From assembly GCA_023390215.1 (NCBI GenBank), contig JAEWDG010000212.1:1-5713 (forward strand): a stretch of DNA of 5,713 nt. Direction: 5' to 3'. This document shows positions 1 to 5,713 of the stretch, piece after piece. Origin of the DNA: Bacteroidota bacterium (GTDB lineage Bacteria > Bacteroidota > Bacteroidia > Chitinophagales > Chitinophagaceae). Below the pieces are notes generated by a model. That model was not told the DNA's origin. It saw nothing but the letters and a program-made list of their open reading frames with translations, and did no database searches. A program made the position numbers and the translations under genes. Every line of letters starts with the position of its first letter. The stretch's first letter is position 1.

Positions 1-175
1 CCATTTGAGGGATAGCCCTGGGTGATACGAAGCTGCCATAATCAAGCGTGTGAAACCCGGCTTGCAATAATAAATCAATATACCTGATCTTCTCCTCCGT
101 GGGAATTTGATAAGGCCATCCCTGCATTGCATCCCTGGGACATTCAACCAGGTGCAGATCCTTTGACGCGGTCAT
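1..175 (-). CDS. Hydroxymethylglutaryl-CoA lyase, N-terminal part (cut by left window edge)
   Basis: Translating the minus strand from the ATG at 175 gives 58 complete codons with no stop before the edge. The family cleaves HMG-CoA to acetoacetate and acetyl-CoA, the last step of leucine breakdown, in the cytoplasm. Residues 10-18 read VECPRDAMQ, matching the first strand of the DRE-TIM metallolyase barrel. Arg14 and Asp15 correspond to the catalytic Arg and metal-binding Asp of the usual VGPRDGLQ motif, here with the first Gly missing and Ala-Met replacing Gly-Leu, a form I recall as common in Bacteroidota. Residues 49-58, FVSPRAIPQM, are a hallmark of HMG-CoA lyase rather than isopropylmalate or homocitrate synthase. 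The start is secure: a TAA lies in frame a few codons upstream, and the next Met (17) is inside the active-site motif. It begins 14 bases after the stop of the HTH gene, so co-transcription is likely. The rest of the barrel and the C-terminal metal ligands lie outside the window. Confidence 0.88.
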   Translation of the reverse strand, partial: MTASKDLHLVECPRDAMQGWPYQIPTEEKIRYIDLLLQAGFHTLDYGSFVSPRAIPQM

Positions 176-179
176 GCGG

Positions 180-187
180 CAAATTTA
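180..187 (-). promoter_or_regulatory. Candidate -7 box TAAATTTG just upstream of the HMG-CoA lyase start
   Basis: The minus strand reads TAAATTTG, a full match to the Bacteroidota -7 consensus TAnnTTTG, ending 4 bases before the ATG. The nearest upstream TTG (201-203) leaves only 13 bases of spacing, shorter than the usual 17-23, so the -33 element is not convincing. If it is active, the transcript would begin at or beside the start codon. The box overlaps the end of the HTH coding region (stop 190-192), so it may be only an internal promoter or a chance match. Confidence 0.35.
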
Positions 188-189
188 GA

Positions 190-1188
190 TCAAACGGAGG
201 CAATACAGGCATCGAGTTTCTGACGGAGTTTATTGAAAAATTTCGCCCTTTCCTTCTCACCAACGCCGCTGATCATCGCGGATTTTTTCATCAGGTTTTT
301 GAGGTTACGAAACATGTTTTGGTTAAACTGCGGATCAGTGGTACCCAGAAAATATAAGACGGAGTGATTCAAAAAAGAGATCAATTGTCCATTCATCTCG
401 GCAGCAAAAGTATTATCGCCCAGTATAAGGTCGTTTACAAAAACCCGGTAACTGCCCGAATCAGATGTGGGTGTCTTGCCCGGGAGGAATTTCAGCTCCA
501 GTTCTGCCTGTCTCTCCAAATGGTTGACCAGTTCTTTTAATTTTTCATACAGCAGTTTTTCGGTGGCTTCCGTTTCAAACGCGCCGGAGTCTCTGTAAAA
601 ACGGATCTGACGAAGCGTACTGTTTATGCTTTCCAGATTCCAGATTTCTGTTACGGGAATCCTGTTATACGTTTCAATAATCTGCCTTGAAACAGGGAAA
701 TACGCGTCGAATCGCGGATCATCGATACGGAATTTCACCGACCTCAGCGATTCATTATGCAGGATGGATTTGTTCCATAGATAAAATTTGAAAGCTGCGA
801 GTTCCGGAATCAAGAACTGATCGAATGGAGGAATATCCTTAAGGAGAAAATATATGTGTTTGTTTTCGTACTGATCAACCATCATGAGTTGCTTCAGCAT
901 ACTCCCGAGGTAATCTTCAAAAACCGTGGCCGAATCCATATCTATCCTGCCATGGAAAATAATGGAATCAGATTTTATATCAAGCGCATGATCCAGAGAA
1001 ATATTAAAACTGGAGCAAAGAACCGAAGCCTCCTCAAGACTTAAAAGTTTTTCTCCTCTAATGCGGCGGTAGGCGCTGTCATTACTTATATGTAAACACT
1101 CCGAAACTTCATCTACCAGTGAAAGATGAGGCGCCAGCCTGGCTTTTACCTCCTGGAAAAGCAGTTTTTGTATGTTGTCGGCGGTCAT
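190..1188 (-). CDS. Helix-turn-helix domain protein, putative transcriptional regulator (332 aa)
   Basis: Residues about 20-68 form an all-helical, Xre/BetR-like helix-turn-helix region. It contains the stretch ISNDSAYRRIRGEK (34-47), with a basic recognition-helix pattern, followed by LSLEEASVLCSSFNISLD. The remaining 260 residues have no signal peptide, membrane segment or catalytic motif that I recognise. Residues about 107-143 hold an aromatic-rich block (YENKHIYFLLKDIP, then FLIPELAAFKFYLW). The last 40 residues are basic. I recall proteins with this architecture in Chitinophagaceae, where they are annotated only as HTH-containing; the ligand and targets are unknown to me. ATG at 1188 is the natural start, since the HTH follows directly, and it has an A-rich rather than Shine-Dalgarno leader. 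Its stop lies 14 bases before HMG-CoA lyase, suggesting one transcript, and the gene diverges from the small plus-strand gene. A regulatory role is inferred from the HTH alone. Confidence 0.8.
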   Translation of the reverse strand: MTADNIQKLLFQEVKARLAPHLSLVDEVSECLHISNDSAYRRIRGEKLLSLEEASVLCSSFNISLDHALDIKSDSIIFHGRIDMDSATVFEDYLGSMLKQLMMVDQYENKHIYFLLKDIPPFDQFLIPELAAFKFYLWNKSILHNESLRSVKFRIDDPRFDAYFPVSRQIIETYNRIPVTEIWNLESINSTLRQIRFYRDSGAFETEATEKLLYEKLKELVNHLERQAELELKFLPGKTPTSDSGSYRVFVNDLILGDNTFAAEMNGQLISFLNHSVLYFLGTTDPQFNQNMFRNLKNLMKKSAMISGVGEKERAKFFNKLRQKLDACIASV

Positions 1189-1204
1189 TTTATTTGGCAG
1201 AATA

Positions 1205-1232
1205 CAATAATAACAAAAGGAGATTCTGGCAA
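1205..1232 (-). promoter_or_regulatory. Candidate promoter for the HTH gene
   Basis: On the minus strand TTG (1232-1230) is followed after 17 bases by TATTATTG (1212-1205). That matches TAnnTTTG at all fixed positions but one. The implied transcription start lies about 10 bases before the ATG at 1188. The -7 box is imperfect and the region is AT-rich, so a chance match is possible. Confidence 0.3.
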
Positions 1233-1339
1233 TATTTCCTAATTATCTCCGGGTATCACTGGTTAAATTAAGGATTTTGCTGATAACTTTCTTTCCGGGT
1301 AGTGTCTCAGATATATTTTCCCATTAATCTGTGGCTGCC

Positions 1340-1374
1340 GCGCAAACCCGTTTCATCCGGCGCAAATCGTTTTC
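1340..1374 (+). repeat. Imperfect 15-base direct repeat upstream of the small plus-strand gene
   Basis: Positions 1340-1354 and 1360-1374 agree at 12 of 15 positions. Both start GCGCAAA and end TTTC, and the repeat period is 20 bases, about two helical turns. The pair sits 28-62 bases upstream of the ATG at 1402 in the divergent intergenic region, where a regulator could bind in tandem on one face of the DNA. The rest of the 213-base gap (1189-1401) shows no RNA gene or ORF I can support. Confidence 0.4.
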
Positions 1375-1382
1375 TAGTTTCG
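1375..1382 (+). promoter_or_regulatory. Weak candidate -7 box TAGTTTCG for the small plus-strand gene
   Basis: TAGTTTCG matches TAnnTTTG except for one C and lies 19 bases before the ATG at 1402, a sensible distance. No TTG is found at the -33 position. The direct repeats at 1340-1374 would cover the -33 region and spacer. Confidence 0.2.
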
Positions 1383-1401
1383 ATCATACAAACCAATTAA
1401 C

Positions 1402-1803
1402 ATGAAACATATATGTAGTTTGCTGCTTTTATTGATCTCATGTCAATCATTCTGCCAAACGAGATTAAAAGATTCAATGTCGAAATACGATTATTACGAA
1501 TTACGGGCAAACAGGTCGCAAAATGTAGGATTAGGGTTGCTAATCGGTGGTGCTGCGGCTGGCGGCATCGGGTTAGCCATAGGTGCCCGAGCCGAATCAA
1601 GTTTTGATGATGCGCTTACTGGTGGAATTATTTTCATTGCAGGGGCCGCCTCCATTATCGCCTCGGTACCGGTTCTCATTTCAAGCTCGGTAATGCGGCA
1701 TAAGGCACGACTGGTTCTTGATAAACCGAAACCTTTGAGCGGATTTCATAATGGGCGTGGCAACGACCTGGGATTGTCGTTAAAGATAGATCTCAGCAGG
1801 TAA
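1402..1803 (+). CDS. Small secreted/membrane protein of unknown function (133 aa)
   Basis: I do not recognise a named family. Residues 1-18 form a signal peptide: Lys2, a run of Leu at 7-11, then SCQSFC before Gln19. Cleavage before Gln19 would fit signal peptidase I and the frequent mature N-terminal Gln of Bacteroidota exported proteins. LISC at 11-14 could instead be a lipobox. A short polar segment (20-41) with the pattern YYELRANRSQN precedes two hydrophobic Gly/Ala-rich segments at about 42-62 and 72-96, resembling glycine-zipper helices and split by a polar loop (RAESSFDD). A basic tail follows (MRHKARL at 98-104). This layout is one I have seen in many small uncharacterised Bacteroidota proteins, so an envelope location is likely. 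It is the only plus-strand gene here. Its stop lies 6 bases from the rlmB stop, tail to tail, with no room for a separate terminator. Confidence 0.75.
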   Translation: MKHICSLLLLLISCQSFCQTRLKDSMSKYDYYELRANRSQNVGLGLLIGGAAAGGIGLAIGARAESSFDDALTGGIIFIAGAASIIASVPVLISSSVMRHKARLVLDKPKPLSGFHNGRGNDLGLSLKIDLSR

Positions 1804-1809
1804 CGTGCA

Positions 1810-2577
1810 TTAAAGTCGTTGGCGCGAGACTTCATAAAGAATAACGCCCGCCGCAACGGAAACATTCAGTGATTCGAACCCCCCGGGCATAGGTATGGAA
1901 AACTGTTCATCGCAATATTCCAATAATGCAGGATAAATACCTTTTTCTTCACCACCTAATACCACGGCAGCAGGAACAGAAAAATCACAAGCCGTTACCG
2001 GAGTTGCTGCTTCCATTTCACTGGCATAAACCCGGATTCCGTTCAGGTGCAATTCATCAACAGCTTTCATTAAACTGTTCACACGGCAAACAGGAATTTC
2101 TTCGAGCGCACCCGCGGAAGTGAGGATAGCATCTTCATTTAATGCACCAATTCCTTTAACCGGTATCACGATGGCATGAACACCAAATGCTTTTGCACTG
2201 CGCGCGATGGCGCCTATGTTTCGTATATCTGTGATGCCATCCAGCAACAAAACCAGGGGCGTTTCCCCTTTGTCAACAATAAAAGAGATCACATCCTGTA
2301 GCTCCTGGAATTGAATTTTTGAAATCTGCGCTACACACCCTTCATGATTAAATACATTCAGATTATTGATCTTTTCAACCGGCACTTTGCTAACTGGAAC
2401 ATTTTGTTCGTGCGCCAGTTTGCGTATGTCATCTATCGCCTCTCCCTGCACATTTGCCTGCAAAAAAATCTTCTCCAGAGCTTTCCCCTCTCTTAGCGCG
2501 GTGAGGACAGCCTGCCGGCCTACGATCAATTGATTTTTTTTCGGACGGCTATGCTGGTGCCTGAATTGTTTCATCAT
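1810..2577 (-). CDS. rlmB: 23S rRNA (guanosine-2'-O-)-methyltransferase RlmB, TrmH/SpoU family
   Basis: RlmB transfers a methyl group from SAM to the 2'-OH of G2251 (E. coli numbering) in the 23S rRNA P-loop; members are dimeric knotted SPOUT enzymes. The N-terminal substrate-binding domain covers about residues 17-90 (IVGRQAVLTAL at 18-28; NHEGCVAQIS at 77-86). The SPOUT domain follows with all three SpoU motifs: motif 1 at 113-127 with Asn120 and the catalytic Arg126; motif 2 LGGEEKGI at 207-214; and motif 3 IPMPGGFESLNVSVAAG at 228-244, which forms the SAM-binding knot. At 255 aa it is slightly longer than E. coli RlmB (243) because of a basic N-terminal extension. Two ATG codons stand in tandem (2577 and 2574); TTG at 2529, right at the conserved domain, is a less likely third choice. 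RlmB and TrmH paralogues look alike, but the N-terminal domain favours RlmB. It lies downstream of the metK terminator. Confidence 0.9.
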   Translation of the reverse strand: MMKQFRHQHSRPKKNQLIVGRQAVLTALREGKALEKIFLQANVQGEAIDDIRKLAHEQNVPVSKVPVEKINNLNVFNHEGCVAQISKIQFQELQDVISFIVDKGETPLVLLLDGITDIRNIGAIARSAKAFGVHAIVIPVKGIGALNEDAILTSAGALEEIPVCRVNSLMKAVDELHLNGIRVYASEMEAATPVTACDFSVPAAVVLGGEEKGIYPALLEYCDEQFSIPMPGGFESLNVSVAAGVILYEVSRQRL

Positions 2578-2579
2578 TG

Positions 2580-2587
2580 CAAATATA
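2580..2587 (-). promoter_or_regulatory. Candidate -7 box TATATTTG abutting the rlmB start
   Basis: The minus strand reads TATATTTG, a full match to TAnnTTTG, separated by 2 bases from the first ATG (2577). It shares the 10-mer TATATTTGCA with the metK promoter. No TTG lies 17-23 bases upstream; that space is occupied by the metK terminator. A promoter here would start transcription on or beside the tandem ATG codons. Confidence 0.4.
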
Positions 2588-2590
2588 TTT

Positions 2591-2618
2591 AATAAAAAGC
2601 CCCGCCTATTGACGGGGC
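2591..2618 (-). terminator. Rho-independent terminator of metK
   Basis: Read on the minus strand, a 6-base all-G/C stem (GCCCCG at 2618-2613 pairing with CGGGGC at 2604-2599) closes an 8-base loop. It is followed at once by TTTTTATT (2598-2591). It lies 21 bases after the metK stop codon. The opposite strand has no T-run after the hairpin, so it acts in the metK direction and separates metK from rlmB. Confidence 0.87.
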
Positions 2619-2639
2619 AAATGCTTTATGGTTCTTAAA

Positions 2640-3902
2640 TTATTTCAGCCCGAAAGCTTTCTTAACGTCTTTTACCGCGTCAAGTTTTTCCCAGGTAAAT
2701 AATTCAACCTTTTTCTTAATTGATTTTCCATCGGGAGAGTTGAATGTTTTTTCAACCACTTCATTCTTTCTTCCCATATGCCCATAAGCGGCAGTTTCAC
2801 TATAGATGGGGTTACGAAGTTTCAAACGTTGTTCAATGAAATATGGACGCATATCGAAGCATGACATCTTCATGATCTGCGCAGCGATCTCTCCATCATT
2901 CATATCCACTTTGGATGTGCCAAATGTATTCACATTGATGCTTGTAGGTTGCGCCACACCAATTGCATAAGAAACCTGCACCAGCACTTCGTCGCAAAGG
3001 CCGGCAGCTACCAGGTTTTTAGCGATGTGACGGGTCGCGTAAGCAGCCGAACGGTCAACCTTACTCGGGTCTTTTCCGCTGAACGCACCACCACCATGCG
3101 CGCCTTTCCCGCCATAGGTATCTACAATGATCTTGCGCCCCGTAAGGCCTGTATCACCGTGAGGACCGCCAATCACGAACTTACCTGTTGGATTGATATG
3201 GTATTTGATTTTGTTATTGAAGAGGTGTGCGTACTTAGGATATTTCGCTTTTACCCTTGGGATCAGAATATTGATAATGTCTTTTTTGATCTTAGCCAAC
3301 ATAGCGTCATCTGACTTTCCGAAATCATCGTGTTGGGTTGAAACCACGATCGCGTCGATGCGCACGGGCTGGTTGTTGTCATCATATTCCAGCGTAACCT
3401 GGCTTTTCGCGTCGGGACGCAGGTATTTGATCTCTTTATTCTCGCGACGGATCGCCGCAAGTTCTTCCAGAATTTTATGTGCAAGGTTTAATGCGAGCGG
3501 CATATAATCCTCTGTTTCATTGGTTGCATAGCCAAACATCATTCCCTGATCACCTGCACCCTGCTCTTCTTTTTTCTTCCGGTCAACGCCCTGGTTGATG
3601 TCGCTCGACTGTTCATGAATTGCAGAAAGAATACCGCAGGAATTTGCTTCGAACATGTATTCGCTTTTGGTATAACCGATCTTACGGATCACTCCACGGG
3701 CAATTTCCTGTACGTCGAGATAGGCTTTACTTTTTACTTCTCCGGCCAATACAACCTGACCGGTGGTAACCAGCGTTTCACAAGCTACTTTGCTGGAAGG
3801 ATCGAAAGCGAGAAAATTATCAATCAGCGCATCACTGATCTGATCCGCTACCTTGTCCGGATGACCTTCGCTCACTGATTCTGAAGTAAATAAATATGGC
3901 AT
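2640..3902 (-). CDS. metK: S-adenosylmethionine synthetase (methionine adenosyltransferase)
   Basis: MetK makes SAM from methionine and ATP in the cytoplasm, releasing phosphate and pyrophosphate; it works as a tetramer using Mg2+ and K+. The signatures are all present. [18 protein letters not shown] at 11-28 includes the active-site His14 and metal-binding Asp16. The hallmark hexapeptide GAGDQG lies at 115-120. The ATP/phosphate loop [13 protein letters not shown] is at 245-257, and [16 protein letters not shown] at 270-285 carries the P-loop-like lysines. The C-terminal domain is complete (LFTWEKLD at 401-408). At 420 aa it is longer than E. coli MetK (384) but of the length I expect for Bacteroidota. 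The ATG at 3902 places the first motif right at the N-terminus, as in homologues. It has its own promoter (3923-3954) and terminator (2591-2618). The leader is only about 15-20 bases, so there is no room for a SAM riboswitch. RlmB next door consumes its product. Confidence 0.98.
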   Translation of the reverse strand: MPYLFTSESVSEGHPDKVADQISDALIDNFLAFDPSSKVACETLVTTGQVVLAGEVKSKAYLDVQEIARGVIRKIGYTKSEYMFEANSCGILSAIHEQSSDINQGVDRKKKEEQGAGDQGMMFGYATNETEDYMPLALNLAHKILEELAAIRRENKEIKYLRPDAKSQVTLEYDDNNQPVRIDAIVVSTQHDDFGKSDDAMLAKIKKDIINILIPRVKAKYPKYAHLFNNKIKYHINPTGKFVIGGPHGDTGLTGRKIIVDTYGGKGAHGGGAFSGKDPSKVDRSAAYATRHIAKNLVAAGLCDEVLVQVSYAIGVAQPTSINVNTFGTSKVDMNDGEIAAQIMKMSCFDMRPYFIEQRLKLRNPIYSETAAYGHMGRKNEVVEKTFNSPDGKSIKKKVELFTWEKLDAVKDVKKAFGLK

Positions 3903-3922
3903 GGGTTCTGTTTTTTGAGGTG

Positions 3923-3954
3923 CAAATATAAGATGGATGTTCTGCCTTACAAAA
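3923..3954 (-). promoter_or_regulatory. metK promoter, Bacteroidota -33/-7 type
   Basis: On the minus strand TTTTG (3954-3950) is followed after 19 bases by TATATTTG (3930-3923), a full match to TTG-N(17-23)-TAnnTTTG. The -7 box ends 20 bases before the metK ATG, giving a short A-rich leader (AAAAAA run) without a Shine-Dalgarno sequence. It lies in the 90-base gap after the DUF4270 gene. I see no convincing terminator for that gene, so some read-through into metK is possible. Confidence 0.72.
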
Positions 3955-3992
3955 GCAGTGTGAAACTGATTATTAACGGGATGTGCATATTC

Positions 3993-5495
3993 CTATTTCA
4001 AAACGGAATACACCACCCTTAACCGCATTTTATATAATGGATTTGTTCCATCGCCAACCCGCACCCTGCCATCGGCAACGCGGTTCGCATAAGTGATATA
4101 GCCTGAGTTATACTGCGGATATTTAAAGCTGTATGCAGGGAATAAACGGAAGCCGTAATTATAGCCTCCGGTTTTAACCATATTCTGAATATAGCGGCTG
4201 ATGTTGATGTTGTAATATGTTATCTGCTCTCCTGTTGGTCCCACTTTTCCTCTCGCGAATCCACCATAATATCCGAAATCGATACCACCTGAAGGGAAGA
4301 ATGATGTGGCTCCGTCGGGATTATATGCATATGAAGGATTAAGATCGAAGTAAACCGGCTTATAATGAGGCGGTGTAATATTCACCGAATCTTTCAAATC
4401 GAGGTACATATAGGCCGGTGGTTTCATGATGCCATCCAAAGGATCCGGAATGGATTCGATGATAAGCTCTGCCCGATGAACTATTCTGTTCGAATAACCT
4501 GTGAGCCCGGGAATACTTAAATTAGCATACGTACCAGGCTGAGCCTGTAAATAAATCTCTCCCGGCGAAGGACTTGCTGAAGGCGTACCTGCCCGGTTTC
4601 TTGCGATATAATTTGCAGAGGCAGACCTGGTAAGATTAATTGCAGGTGACGCAACCGACACCATATAAAAAGAAGTGTACACCGAATCAAGGTGAGCGCC
4701 ATTTTTCCTGCGATAATGTACTTCCAGTTTTGTATTGGTATCAGCAACATTCAGATAGATCAATCCGTTTCCTGTTCCCGGCAAAGCTGAAATCGCCAGT
4801 CCTGTAAATTCTCTTCTGAAAACTGAATCGCTGTAAAATGCATGATTACCCGCGCCAGCCGCCAAACTATCGCTATTGAATAACCGCGAAGCATACATAG
4901 TGCTGTCCAGTTTTATGCGGATCTGGTATTGAACAGAATCCCTTCCATTAGAATATTTAATGAAATTGGAAAGATTGCGAACATCTACTGTTTTCACCGG
5001 CGCGATTTGCGGGCCCAAATTGGCGGGCTGATAAGTTGTAGGCCAGGTTGTACTTATCGAATCACGGAACTGTGTATCGTTGATCTCATTCACCACCAGT
5101 TGCTGGGGAATGGAACTGTCACCATAGAAACCCGTATAATTTAAACAAAGTACAACAGAGTCGAGGCTTCCTGCAAACAACGAATCTTTTTTCGGAAAAC
5201 CGTAAGGGAAACGATCGGGTTTGATTTGCAGAAATAATTTAGCTTCTGTTGTTCCAAACAAAGGATCATTGGTAATATTCCCGAGTACATGCTCGGCTGA
5301 TAATGGTACCAGGGTTGTGTCTGTATAATCAGACTGCGTGGCAATTACTTCAAATGTGTCGGCAAATGTATTTACATTATCTACCGCGGGAATGAGATCA
5401 CTACCCAGTGTAGTTGTGTCGAGTTTGGTACAGCTAAGGATGAACCCAAATAAGCCTGTAATGAGGAGAAGAGCAGGAACTGAAAATCTGCGCAC
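3993..5495 (-). CDS. DUF4270 family lipoprotein (500 aa)
   Basis: The N-terminus is a lipoprotein signal: Arg2-Arg3, a hydrophobic stretch at 7-20, and lipobox ILSC ending at Cys22. The mature protein should therefore be lipid-anchored in the cell envelope. The sequence after Cys22 (TKLDTTTLGSDLIPAVDN) and the block VLGNITNDPLFGTTEAKLFLQI at 70-91 are what I recognise as DUF4270, a Bacteroidota family of unknown function. The rest is rich in Asp, Ser, Tyr and Thr with alternating hydrophobic residues, suggesting a beta-rich fold, and it ends in a strand-like RLRVVYSVL. No catalytic motif is visible. The start is GTG at 5495: no ATG or TTG lies between it and the upstream in-frame TAG, and any later start would lose the signal peptide. 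It begins 24 bases after the synthase stop, indicating one transcript. Placement beside glycogen/starch synthase is a recurrent Bacteroidota arrangement as I recall, but a role in glycan metabolism is unproven. Confidence 0.82.
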   Translation of the reverse strand: MRRFSVPALLLITGLFGFILSCTKLDTTTLGSDLIPAVDNVNTFADTFEVIATQSDYTDTTLVPLSAEHVLGNITNDPLFGTTEAKLFLQIKPDRFPYGFPKKDSLFAGSLDSVVLCLNYTGFYGDSSIPQQLVVNEINDTQFRDSISTTWPTTYQPANLGPQIAPVKTVDVRNLSNFIKYSNGRDSVQYQIRIKLDSTMYASRLFNSDSLAAGAGNHAFYSDSVFRREFTGLAISALPGTGNGLIYLNVADTNTKLEVHYRRKNGAHLDSVYTSFYMVSVASPAINLTRSASANYIARNRAGTPSASPSPGEIYLQAQPGTYANLSIPGLTGYSNRIVHRAELIIESIPDPLDGIMKPPAYMYLDLKDSVNITPPHYKPVYFDLNPSYAYNPDGATSFFPSGGIDFGYYGGFARGKVGPTGEQITYYNINISRYIQNMVKTGGYNYGFRLFPAYSFKYPQYNSGYITYANRVADGRVRVGDGTNPLYKMRLRVVYSVLK

Positions 5496-5519
5496 TTGTA
5501 TAATTAGTTGATTGATAAA

Positions 5520-5713
5520 CTATTGGGCAAGGTCGCTATATAATTGCAAATAGTCTGTTAAATCACCTTCCGCGTTGTAGGCAATAACGCGTTTGCCTTT
5601 CACTTTGGAAAATTCTTCTGCCAGTTTTTTGTCAACATTATCGGAACCAAAACTGATCGCATCTGCAAATGTGGCACCGCCCCTGAACATCGCGACGTTG
5701 TTCGCTTCTTTAA
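5520..5713 (-). CDS. Glycogen/starch synthase-like protein, C-terminal 63 residues (cut by right window edge)
   Basis: An open frame enters from the right edge and ends at TAG (5520-5522), giving 63 residues. The segment GGATFADAISFGSDNVDKKL (11-30) resembles the YADxxxxVSxxYAxEI element near the end of the GT5 catalytic domain of glycogen synthases, which add glucose from ADP- or UDP-glucose to alpha-1,4-glucan. The tail (VIAYNAEGDLTDYLQLYSDL) matches my memory of short Bacteroidota proteins annotated glycogen/starch synthase. Only about 33 residues follow the element, so the usual C-terminal GT1-like nucleotide-sugar-binding domain is absent. The DUF4270 gene downstream supports the call. 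The identification rests on a short fragment and context. Confidence 0.62.
   Translation of the reverse strand, partial: KEANNVAMFRGGATFADAISFGSDNVDKKLAEEFSKVKGKRVIAYNAEGDLTDYLQLYSDLAQ

Noticed and set aside
127..357. Plus-strand open frame of 76 codons spanning the HTH gene / HMG-CoA lyase junction
   Set aside because: It is antisense to the end of the HTH gene and to the HMG-CoA lyase start, both well supported, and its protein has no recognisable features.
1366..1384. ATCG...CGAT inverted repeat upstream of the small plus-strand gene
   Set aside because: A 4-base arm with an 11-base gap is expected by chance in a region of this size.
1813..1832. Inverted repeat AAGTC/GACTT near the convergent stops as a bidirectional terminator
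   Set aside because: Only a 5-base stem with a 10-base loop, lying inside the rlmB coding end, with no proper T-run on either side.
2949..3507. Two overlapping plus-strand open frames of 121 and 104 codons opposite metK
   Set aside because: They lie wholly antisense to a highly conserved gene and their translations show no family features; they are shadows of metK codon use.
3950..3970. Possible terminator for the DUF4270 gene (CAGT/ACTG hairpin followed by CTTTTG, minus strand)
   Set aside because: A 4-base stem is too weak, and the T-run is better explained as the -33 element of the metK promoter.
3903..3992. SAM riboswitch upstream of metK
   Set aside because: The promoter lies 20 bases from the ATG and the whole gap is 90 bases with no multi-helix structure visible.

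Overview
The window looks like ordinary chromosomal DNA from a member of the Bacteroidota, most likely a Chitinophagaceae-type organism. The grounds are a DUF4270 lipoprotein directly behind a short glycogen/starch-synthase-like gene, an HMG-CoA lyase with the ECPRDAMQ-type active-site motif, a HTH protein of a kind I associate with this family, TAnnTTTG-type promoter boxes, and no convincing Shine-Dalgarno sequence at any start. I see no mobile element, CRISPR array, tRNA, rRNA or riboswitch.

Layout: five of six gene units read on the minus strand. From the right edge they are: the C-terminal end of a glycogen/starch-synthase-like protein (5520-5713, cut by the window); a DUF4270 lipoprotein with a GTG start 24 bases downstream (3993-5495); metK, S-adenosylmethionine synthetase (2640-3902), behind its own well-formed promoter and closed by a strong hairpin terminator; and rlmB, a 23S rRNA 2'-O-methyltransferase (1810-2577). 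A lone plus-strand gene for a small secreted or membrane protein of unknown function (1402-1803) converges on rlmB with 6 bases between stop codons. A 213-base divergent intergenic region follows. Then come a HTH regulator-like protein (190-1188) and, 14 bases after its stop, the start of HMG-CoA lyase (175 to beyond the left edge).

How the genes relate: MetK makes SAM and RlmB uses SAM to methylate 23S rRNA, so these neighbours are metabolically linked, but the terminator between them argues for separate transcripts. The synthase-like gene and the DUF4270 gene look like one transcription unit. The HTH gene and HMG-CoA lyase (leucine/HMG-CoA breakdown) look like another.

The most distinctive signals are small-scale. 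The nonamer TAWATTTGC lies just upstream of three minus-strand starts (HMG-CoA lyase, rlmB, metK). In two of these it is so close to the ATG that transcription from it would give a leaderless or nearly leaderless mRNA. The synthase fragment appears to end without the usual C-terminal nucleotide-sugar-binding domain. I find no clear evidence of a novel multi-gene system here.
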